This document shows, in pieces, positions 55,522-64,000 of a stretch of 64,000 nucleotides of DNA. The notes under the pieces were generated by a model that was not told where the DNA came from, searched no databases, and saw only the letters and a list, made by a program, of their open reading frames with translations. The stretch's first letter is position 1. Each line of letters opens with the position of its first letter. A program made the translations under genes and the position numbers. Source of the DNA: Rugalucina vietnamica (Eukaryota; Mollusca; Bivalvia; Lucinida; Lucinidae). The stretch spans positions 49,152,760-49,216,759 of the forward strand of contig OZ024873.1 of the NCBI GenBank assembly GCA_964017185.1, read 5' to 3'.

Positions 55522-55692
55522 TTAATCACCTTTATTGATACCATGTGGCTGGAGTGTGTTCAGGCGTCTGATCCAATACGTTTCACGAGCTTTTCTTGCC
55601 GAATCAGACCAGTTGATGTCATGGTCAAGACAGCATAGAGCAACGTGGCTGTTAAAGTCATGTCCAGGTAAAGTGAAGTGTTCCGCTTGTAC
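55522..55692 (-). pseudogene. Penelope-like element fragment: GIY-YIG endonuclease C-terminus
   Basis: 57 codons ending in TAA. AEHFTLPGHDFNSH, ARKARETYWIRRL and LQPHGIN match the conserved end of the GIY-YIG nuclease domain that closes Penelope ORFs. Upstream, in-frame stops appear at once, so the element is 5'-truncated. Confidence 0.75.
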
Positions 55693-55724
55693 TTGTCATC
55701 AACCTATCGAATTTATTTAATGTT

Positions 55725-56110
55725 GGCCATCTACAATAATATGGTTTTAAATATTTTATGCGTAAATCTCTAAATGCAGGACATGTAAGGAGAAAGTGAT
55801 ATTCATCACCAACTACATTCATTTGACAATGTTTACATATTCGTTCATACCTATTTGTACCAAAATAACGTCTTGTTTTGATTTCTAGATTATGGGATGA
55901 TAAACGGAATTTTGAAAGAGCAATTTTGTATTTTGTATTTTCTTTCTGCTATATTATCTAAATATGTTTCAAACTCAAAGGAATGTTTATATCGGCTGTA
56001 TGAGGCTAGTCTGTTAGAACTGTTTATATCACTATACCAACGTTAATGATATTGGTCTAAAATTCTTTGTTTAATTTCTGGAATATAAATGATTTGAGTA
56101 TTATAAACTT
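55725..56110 (-). pseudogene. LINE C-terminal fragment with zinc-knuckle
   Basis: The minus-strand frame reads RYKHSFEFETYLDNI, FRLSSHNLEIKTRRYFG, RICKHCQMN and GDEYHFLLTCPAF. The C-x2-C ... H-x4-C pattern with DEYHFLL is the C-terminal motif of CR1/Jockey-like non-LTR elements. An in-frame stop occurs before it, so it is dead. It abuts the Penelope fragment. Confidence 0.75.
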
Positions 56111-57620
56111 ATTATTATCTTGAAGCCAATTTAGTTCGTTTTAAAAATTTCTCTTCTTTTTCGTATATATATTTTTGTAAAAATCTTTCGGAAATCTTTC
56201 GAAAATTATTTCGATCCGGATCATCTACAGATCTGCTATGGCTACAACAAGTGATATTAATGTTTAACACGCGCAAGATCTACGTTTCGTATATAAATTA
56301 CTGTAATGCTGTAAAATACATGCATAAAATCGATGATATCTTAGTTTCATGTATCTGGATAATAGAGTTTCCCAACACTTTATTTAGTGTCAGGGTTGGC
56401 ACTTTACAATCATCATGATCATTTACCACTTCCTTTTCCTCCAGTGCTATGTATTTTATTTCGACTTGTTGTATATTTGTTTAACATGAATATTAAATTA
56501 AAGTTAACATAAAACATGTAAAACAAAACATCAAAATTATCGCAACGGCTATTCTACCCCAAATAACCCCTTACTTGTCTGGTTCCTTGATTGTCCATTC
56601 GGCTTTGTCAAACCTTTCTTTCCATTCATCTTTCGTCCATATACCAGCCTTAACTTCCTCTAATGTAGATGCCATATTGTGTTTAGGTGTTATTTAATCG
56701 ATAATCAACTTCTACCAGGTAATAAAATACATCTTGATACAATATATAGTACTCTTGACCTTGACTTGACAAAAGTACAATGTGCTTTTGAAAGTTGTAA
56801 GGTTATTTAATACTAAACCATCTTCTCTTTAATACAAAACCATCTCAAAACATCGGTTACCATAGGTGCGCTTGTTTGGTAGGTATAATGCATTTCATCG
56901 GATTGGTTTATTTGCCAACCGGTACACCTGTTCTTTTCTACAGATATGCGAAATTCAAATGTAAAAAAAAGAGAATCAGTGACTAGAACTGGACAACTGG
57001 AAGAATCATTGAAAATAGCCATTCTTCCAAGCCGAAATGGAATAACTTGAACCATAAACCAGAGAACCAATGATCACCTGAGATCTGGTATACTTATATA
57101 CCAACAAACTTGTTTGACTATTATGTTCATATACATGTATATAGCACCACGGCTGGGATAGATAAAACCCTGGGGTTATTGTTGTTCAAAATCATAAATA
57201 TTCCTGGAAGCTTTTCCATCCAAATTACATATTAACAGAGTTTTGCATATGTGGCCTAAGTTGTTATTTTTGTAAATCCTTATGTCTACCGAAACTGAAG
57301 TCAGTTGAACTGCTTTGTTATATAACTTATCAACTGTTTCAATCTTTTTTTTTTCTTCATATTTTATTTAATCAAATAAATAAACACAAGCCAAACATAG
57401 GCACCATGTCATAATGCACATTCATGCACAGAAGACTAGACAATGAGGAGTATTTGATGTCGACTGAAAGATAATTTTATTAGCTAAAAAACCTAAGTTA
57501 TTTGTACCAACAACGTAGGTTTTTCTGAAAAATAATCAAACTTATCCCTTTTAATTATCACAAAATACTCCTCAATATCTCGAGGTGTGTTTACCTGTAA
57601 CAGTATGATTCTGCATATCA

Positions 57621-57774
57621 TGTAGATTTCATGCACTGAACTGAACTCCGGCTATTTATATCTACATGTACCTGACATGTTTATAGACTAGTATATAATG
57701 TAGATTTCATGCACTGATTTGAGCTCAGGCTATTTTTATATCTACACATACCTGACATGTTTATATAGACTTAT
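57621..57774. repeat. 78-bp tandem duplication
   Basis: TGTAGATTTCATGCACTGA starts at 57621 and again at 57699. The units share ATATCTACA and CCTGACATGTTTATA and differ at several bases. Confidence 0.8.
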
Positions 57775-57879
57775 ACATACAATTATGATAATTTCATGCA
57801 GCCCATGCTAATTTCATGCTAATGCTATTTTGGCTACTCAGGTGGGTAATATGGATGTCTGGAGGTTAATTTAGAAGAC

Positions 57880-58460
57880 CTGCCAAATATACTAACCTCT
57901 GGGACCTAGGTTGATCTGATTTTCATCAGTTTGGTCCAGTTTTCATGAAAATATAAAGATTTATTGAGAATGAAGGAGCCAGTGAGGAGACAGGATTTTC
58001 TTAAGTCATATAAAAAACATGTATATTGCCCCGGGGCCCAATTTTTGTTTTCAGAATCATACATTTTCAAACCATTTGCCCAATGTCTGCAAGATTTCAC
58101 TTCAGATGCCATTTTAACACCCCTATTCAAATGCATGAACGACCTATGCTGACCTTGCAAGATCATCACAGGGTCATGATTTATGAACACATTATATTAC
58201 TCTAGTTCCCTATGATACATTGGTTTTGCCATATATGGGCCTGGCAGCCATCTTGGTCATGTGACCTGAATTATAAACACTTTGGTCCCCCTTCATATAG
58301 ATGCTTTATGTGAAATTTGGCTTTGGTTGGCCAAGGGGTTCCAGAGAAGATCTTTGAAATGGTGCACGAAGGACGACGACGTCGGACGGACGGACGCTGT
58401 TTGCCTGCCTGTCCTTTTAGCTTAACTGTGAGCCGAAGGCTCAGTTGAGCTAAAAACTAG
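57880..58460. repeat. Probable interspersed repeat
   Basis: It has a GGACGACGACGTCGGACGGA word and the ending CTCAGTTGAGCTAAAAAC. The mirrored CCGTCGTCGTC segment near 28030 suggests a second copy in opposite orientation. No coding potential. Confidence 0.45.
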
Positions 58461-58540
58461 GTTAGCAAATAAATATAAAGAAAAGTAAAAGGTTAGCATT
58501 GATCAGCAATTGGTGCAATCAGATCCAAAACCGTTCGTAA

Positions 58541-58818
58541 CATTACGAAAACTTGCCCATGCAATATACAGAGATTTTTTGAGCTTTAAAAATTTAATAT
58601 TTCAGCTGAAAACTTTTAATATTTTTCTTATTTTTGCTCAAAACATAGATTGTGGGTACACGTTAGAACCGCCTCGCCGAGGCGGTTCTAACGAGTACCC
58701 ACAATCTATGTTTTGGAGCAAAAATAAGAAAAATAAGTATACCCCTGCATACCCCAGTTTTTCTATATGAAAGTGTCGTTCAAGGGGGTATACAATACAC
58801 AGACATGTTTTCCTGATG
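58541..58818 (+). mobile_element. MITE family A, copy 11 (complete)
   Basis: CATTACGAAAACTTGCCCAT to GACATGTTTTCCTGATG, with the perfect central palindrome GAACCGCCTCGCCGAGGCGG. It is 105 bp from the lone TPMT exon 1. Confidence 0.9.
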
Positions 58819-58922
58819 AGAAACAATATCCTATCTTTTTCCTTATCCCCACTCTTTTCAATTGCACCATCAGTTCACGTTTGTATTTCAAGACATCAAA
58901 ATCTATAAAAATCTTATCTTAC

Positions 58923-59023
58923 TTGTCTGGCTCTTTCGCTGCCCATTCGTCCTTTTTAAACCTTTCATTCCATTCTTCTTTCGTCCATATTCCCGCCTTA
59001 ACTTCTTCCACTGTCGAAGCCAT
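58923..59023 (-). pseudogene. Third TPMT-like exon 1, alone
   Basis: ATG and 33 codons (MASTVEEVKAGIWTKEEWNE) end in GAC AA|GTAAG. The length (101 nt) and phase are identical to exon 1 of gene 2, and the sequence is close to it. No exons 2-8 are found before gene 2's own exon 1, 2.2 kb downstream. It could be an alternative first exon of gene 2, since the phase matches, or a remnant of a lost tandem gene. A TATA-like TTTATAAGG lies upstream, near 59060. Confidence 0.65.
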
Positions 59024-59504
59024 TTTGTATGTTAATGAAGATGTTACGAGTTTTCAACCTTATAAAAGCACTGTAAAATCAATAGCCGGGCAATGATTAT
59101 ATATAGTACAAATGTACTGTTTTTAATTTATACGACCAGTCGCTTGTAACATTTTCTTTACTGATAGTCATCAGCATGAAGGTGTGCTCGTATTAGCTTC
59201 ATTGCACAACCATCCGCCCACGGTCTTACAGGGAATTGATTGTTACGATCAGAACTGTTAAACAAAAAAGAAAAATGCAAACCGAAAAACGACGTCGCTA
59301 TCATCAGTTGTTCATAATAATATTTTCTTCTGGATTCCTTACTTTCACAAGTCGATGTTAATATTTGCGTGTCACGCGTAGTTTAATGTGCTTATTTAGC
59401 CCTCACAAGACTGGTATTCTCTTTGCGTGACATAGACAAATGCATAACCCGTGACAGGTGTTGCTCTGCAGAAAACGCCACCCATCATTCTGTTATCATT
59501 GTTA

Positions 59505-59528
59505 TTGTTTGTTTGTTTGTTTGTTTGT
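59505..59528. repeat. (GTTT)n microsatellite
   Basis: Six TTTG units, ending in a GTAG. Confidence 0.85.
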
Positions 59529-59946
59529 AGGAATGATATCAAAACAGGAAATCAAAATTCACATTCATTCTTGTGGTCTCTATAAATAAAAGTAAACTTT
59601 CACAAATAATAATGACTGGTCGAGTCCATTCGCCACAAATGGTTTAATATAAAAATTAAGAGTACGGCTATCCGCAAAATAGCAATACATCAACTAATGT
59701 CCTTGAGCGTACTGAAAAGACATAATTAACCCATTTGTGACAAAGGGGCTCGCCAATTATAATCATTTGGGTGAGTCCAATTCAATTTTAGGGACATTAG
59801 GAGTGATTTTAAATATTTAATTCATTTTTTGATAAAATTCCCCTTTGCAAGTTACGGGGCAAGTTACGGAATATCCCCTCTGAAATGGGACGCCGCGTGT
59901 CGCGTGATTAATATGGGTTGAATATGTTGTAAACATGTATATACAG

Positions 59947-60900
59947 TCATGTGCATGTATATTGATATGTGTCTTGGCATATATGTGAAAAATAGTGGCT
60001 CTGGACTTTCAGCCTAAACCCAAACAAAATAGAGCACCATTTCAATATACTTGTATGCTGAGGTATTTTAACTGAAGTACCTCCATCCACTACAACTTGC
60101 TGGTTTCTTGCTGTTAGAAATGCCTTTATCCACTTGCTGCCTTGGGATCTATTATATCTTGACGCCATATCCACTTATGCAGCAATCGAAAAAAGCTTTG
60201 GAGAAACCTAGGATGAGTTTAGACTAGCCACTAGTCTCTTTGTCATTACTTTTTCATATTTTTTCTCATACAATTTTAATATTTCATTGAATTGTTCATT
60301 GTTTGCCTTGACTCTAATATAGAAATCTTAAAGAAAGTTCATTAGTGAGGGTTGCTAGCTCTGTCTCAAAACTTCGGCCCGCTCTGAAGTCATGTTGACA
60401 ATCTATCAGGATCCCGTAGTGCTCCAGGTGTTTCATAATGCTGCTGACGATATGTTCTTACAGGTAACAGCACAGGGCCTGACTCTATTCCCCTTTTTGA
60501 AGATGGCAGTGACATTTGCTCTACGCCAATTTAGGACGCTATCAAGTTCTCAACATACTGACTATAAGTTTGTCGCTCTGCACTTGAAACTTTAGTCTTC
60601 GTGTTTCTGTAGCTGCCAATGTCCTTGGATTTCTTTGTGGTTTTCTGCCTCTGAGAAAGCTTGTTCTTCTTTCTGTGTAGGCTGTGATTGTTTTAGAAAT
60701 CCATGCCTTCGATTTCTCGGACTGTCATTGATGAAATGTATGTCTGCATCGATGAATGGTATATTTAAATTCCAGCCGTGCATTTATATCCAGAGAGATG
60801 TTTTTTGTTGTTTTTTTTTTTTTCGTTTTTTTTTCCCAGGCAAGACGGTGTCAGGTCGTGTAACTCTGATCTAAAACCAGAATAGTCAGCTTTCTGGTAG
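59947..60900 (-). pseudogene. Decayed non-LTR reverse transcriptase
   Basis: Order on the minus strand: WRRANVTAIFKKGN (about 60510), SSIMKHLEHYGIL and DCQHDFRAGRSFE (about 60410-60350), then SKWIKAFLTARNQQVVVDGG (about 60110). These are Jockey-like RT blocks in several frames, with stops and deletions; the YADD block is missing. Confidence 0.7.
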
Positions 60901-60969
60901 TTGAAGATACGCCTTGGACAACTTGGTTTCTTGATCAGACTGAGACTAGACTACGAAACCCGCTTTAAG

Positions 60970-61260
60970 CCCCCCCCCCGTAATGTTTTATTACTCGATG
61001 CTTATGATTAGTTTTATGTTTTGGTGTTGAATTTTTGTGCTGTTTGCAGCTTATGTACGATTTCATACTTTAAGTAATGTTCGGGTAACTGAGTGGCCGC
61101 CTATTGGAAAATAGCTGCTCACTGCTCGGCTGACGAAATGTTTCTTAGTATCAGTATAATCATCAGTTCAGTTTTTTTTCAACCGCGCTTTTTTTAGTGG
61201 GAATTTTCTTACTTAATGTGCTATTTCCTGATCATGGCCTACTTTTACCCTTTTCAATGT
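60970..61260 (+). repeat. Family G repeat, copy 2
   Basis: Diverged second copy of 49900-50165, including GGGTAACTGAGTGGCCGCC and the closing AGTGGGAATTTTCTTAC. Confidence 0.6.
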
Positions 61261-61784
61261 CAAAATACTAGGTATATGTATAACTTTTGTTTGGTTCCAG
61301 AGAGTCATTACTTGTGAAGAAGAGTTTAAGGCTATTGACACTACTTTCCTTTATTCTTGTAGATTGAGTAACCAGTTGGCACAGAAAAAAAATCTTTAAA
61401 TTTCTTTAATATTGTAAATAAACATAAAACAGGTCCTTTAAGAGCAGTGAACATATTAGTGAGTAAGTATCTATTTACTTGCACTCATCGTCTAGTGTAT
61501 GATGTTCAGGTTAAAATCATCCCAAAATCCATAGATGAGCACCATTTTGGGTAGTTATACGGGGTCTAAATTCCCGGAGCCTGTTCAAGTATTCAGGGCC
61601 ATTGATGTATGGTCAGATGCTCACTGGTAGAGCTTTTACTGTGCAATTCTTTTGCCAAATTCAAGTCTATCAATTTCGGCAATAAAGCCAAAACTAAAAT
61701 ATGACCATATAACAGGTAATGTCTTTCAAAGATCGTTCAAAGATCGTGGCAAAAAGTTCGAGTAAGCGTATGCATACAAAAGTC

Positions 61785-62915
61785 GCGCAAGATAAGATAA
61801 GATAAGATTTATTTTGAGTCGGCAACTATCATAACAGTACAACATAAGCTCTGATGAGCTTTTTAACCGACTAATTAACAACAATTGTATATAATCAACA
61901 AAAGTAAAACAGCTGAAAAACATCAATTATGAAAGACATTGACAATATTAAATACACGTGTTAAGATTGAATATAATATATTTATGTTTAACTTTTGTTT
62001 TAAATAAGACTTATATTAATTATAATGCTTAATAGTCAATTTCTCCTAAAACATTTTATATGTTTATGTATATGCATTTAGTAAATCTTATTATATAGTT
62101 ATTTTTTAAAATATGACTTAATAAATTATTATACTAGTAGTTTTTTTTATATGTCTAGATCAGTAAATTAGCACATTTGATAATCTTGCTTAACTTTATA
62201 ATAATGAAACCCGTGGATCCAATGGACATGGCACCAGAGCGTCACCGAAGCTTCTCCACGAGCCAGACCGACTTTCCAGAAACGTTTGTGTCCAGAGCAG
62301 ACGGTTAGTCGAAAGGACATTAAAGGTTTAAAAACAAGAACAAAATTATAAAAAATGAACATAGAACATGTAACTAAAATACAAAGAAAACACATAAAAC
62401 AATTCTAATTTAAACATATTGCTACTCCTGTGCTGTGGTTACTTTTAAGTATAGTTGCAAGCTATACATTTGCATTCTTTACCATTCCAAGATAAAATCA
62501 TCTGCCGAAACTGGTTAAAATTAGAACACTTTCTACATTCTTCTGGAAGTGAGTTCCAAAGCACAGGTGCAGTGTATCTAAAGGAGTTCTTACCAAACTT
62601 ACTGGTTCTAACACTTGGAATCTGTAAAATGTTTGAATAACGAAAATTATAACGATTTTCACGTTTTTGGAGAATATTTGTAAGAACTGGCGGTGCTAAA
62701 TTATTCAAAATTTTAAACGTTTCAATGGCCATAGTTCTCATTCGTCTTATACATGTTATATGTAGAGTTGAAAGTTTTGCTTTGGTAAGAAGATCCTCAT
62801 ACGAGGTGGAAAAATCATTATAGACAAAACGTGCTGCGCCCAGTGAAAACGCTAAACATATGTTAAAACTTAAATTTCTGTCTCGTATTTTATTGCAAAA
62901 CTTTTCATAACACAT
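61785..62915 (-). pseudogene. 5'-truncated LINE with 3' ATCTT tail
   Basis: The 156-codon ORF 62915-62445 matches the C-terminus of CR1/L2-like RT proteins: SLGAARFVYNDFS, MRTMAIETFKILNNLAPPVL, SFRYTAPVLWNSLPEE. Its 3' UTR runs to a tandem (ATCTT)n end at about 61785-61815, the terminus typical of such elements. The 5' end is cut in the RT thumb. The open ORF suggests a recent insertion. Confidence 0.75.
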
Positions 62916-63548
62916 ACTAATTTTATATTATTTATGTTTCAATTTGCGCTTTGATTTGATTCTGTTAAAGAAAACAGAGGCATGCTATTCGCATTTGAAC
63001 AAGTAAGCTTTCGGCAGTGCATGGAACCAACCACAGTCGCTTCCGAGGTATCGGTGTGGAGCGGAGAGAAGTTAGCCAGCTGAACTAATCAGTATCGTGA
63101 GACGTTTTTGGCACCATGACTTTGAATTTTGCCTTGTTGGACCGATTAAAGCTGTATATATATTCTCACACACCCTGCCTATAGAAGCCAAAAAGTGCAG
63201 TGATATATTCAGTGTTATTACCCAACCCTCTGTATAAAAATAAATTGAATAGCTTTGACTATCTGCACAAATCAGTGCATAATTGGCACGCGATGTACGA
63301 AATGCATGTAATGCGACAAATGGGACGTCACACGCCGGTCCATAGTTTTGACTATACCATGCTAGTGACGTCACCCATGCAAACTAAATGGGAAAACGGG
63401 ATGGAATAGTTTTAACTATACCATGACCGATGACGTCAACGTCACGAGCATAACGTAGACTATCTCGAGCGTCAATAACGTCGCGCGGCAATAAGTAGTC
63501 AATTTTGTAACGAAATCGCTAATGATTTCTGGTTTAGTTGGGTCACAA

Positions 63549-63739
63549 AGCAGTTATTTCATGGCTGTTTGGCAGAATAGTCAAAACTATCTATGTCCCT
63601 CGGTGCCGTTGACAGCTCAGTGCGCAATTGCCCTCGGCCTAACCGGGCCCGGGCCTCGGGCAATAATGCATTGAGCTGTCAACGGCACCTCGGGACATAG
63701 TTTTGACTATTCCCCAGCCAGGCATGAAATAACGACTGG
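63549..63739. repeat. 95-bp-arm GC-rich palindrome
   Basis: The left arm CAGTTATTTCATGGCTGTTT ... GTGCCGTTGACAGCTCA and its complement on the right end in AACGACTGGG. The centre is CCGGGCCCGG. Likely a palindromic MITE; the GACTATACCATG words to its left (63350-63425) may be part of it. Confidence 0.8.
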
Positions 63740-63946
63740 GCGGATTAGCGTGACGTTACTTTGCGCCGTTCTGATGCCATTCTGATTAAATTTTGACGTC
63801 AGCTATACCAAAAGTCACGTTACCTTGACATTAGACGGTGTAACATCATTTCAACGCGGTCAAAACGTAACAAATATATGTAAATATATGCGATGCAGTC
63901 AAAAGTTTGGCGGGTACGGAAGAGTATTAGGGCCAGGTATTTTTTT

Positions 63947-64000
63947 TAATCGACCTAGTAACTCGAAATTTCGACTCAGTAATTCGAAATTTCGACTTAG
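63947..64000. repeat. Tandem repeat at the window edge
   Basis: AACTCGAAATTTCGACT and AATTCGAAATTTCGACT repeat with a ~20-bp period and run off the end of the window. Confidence 0.6.

Larger units (their letters stand above)
51512..56675 (-). pseudogene. TPMT-like gene 2, lacking the SAM-binding exons
   Basis: Exons on the minus strand matching gene 1: exon 1 at 56675-56575; then 53969-53895 (exon 5), 53477-53392 (exon 6), 53058-53014 (exon 7) and 51771-51512 (exon 8). Sizes of exons 5-7 (75, 86, 45) are identical to gene 1. Motifs are GAIIDSASITAM, LMLYTVEFDE and GPPHNI. Exons 2-4, which would hold FPxCG..DMxW, the GxEVVGTD loop and LYCCD, are absent from 53.97-56.57 kb; Penelope and LINE pieces lie there. 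Exon 1 nevertheless joins exon 5 in phase, giving 188 codons plus stop. Such a protein would lack the cofactor site and be inactive as a methyltransferase. Either a decaying gene, an assembly loss, or a repurposed product; I favour the first. Confidence 0.7.

Overview
This is a eukaryotic window: genes are split by GT-AG introns, the intergenic space is AT-rich, and SINEs, LINE fragments, palindromic MITEs and microsatellites fill most of it. The gene content (an R-spondin, a cluster of TPMT-like methyltransferases) and the dense palindromic MITEs and tRNA-derived SINEs fit a mollusc, most likely a bivalve. That assignment is inference; no rRNA or mitochondrial marker is present.

Layout. 1-7 kb: SINE and MITE clusters. 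7.4-8.2 kb (minus): a single-exon CBM20 glycogen/starch-binding protein with a C-terminal membrane anchor. 8.8-9.7 kb: a decayed reverse transcriptase. 10-15.9 kb: MITEs, a SINE and long microsatellites. 15.9-32.0 kb (plus): an R-spondin gene with four phase-consistent exons (FU1, FU2, TSP1, basic tail). Its FU1 exon is preceded by twelve ~106-bp tandem copies of its own 3' splice site and 5' half. A 13.1-kb intron follows and holds a ~5-kb transposon with 43-bp subterminal repeats. The signal-peptide exon was not found.

36.3-48.0 kb (minus): a complete eight-exon TPMT-like gene (280 codons plus stop, every junction in phase). Its introns carry a mariner-like element, an intact ~3.2-kb RTE-type LINE ORF and several MITEs. 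Its fifth exon is preceded by six 40-bp copies of its own splice acceptor, the same geometry as in R-spondin. 51.5-56.7 kb (minus): a second TPMT-like gene whose exons 2-4, which carry the SAM-binding core, are missing and replaced by Penelope and LINE debris, although exon 1 joins exon 5 in frame. 58.9-59.0 kb (minus): a third copy of TPMT exon 1 alone. 59.9-63 kb: two more LINE remnants. 63.5-63.7 kb: a large GC-rich palindrome.

R-spondin (plus) and the TPMT cluster (minus) converge at about 32-36 kb. No pathway links them. The most unusual signal is the repeated amplification of 3' splice site plus exon start, seen independently in two unrelated genes.
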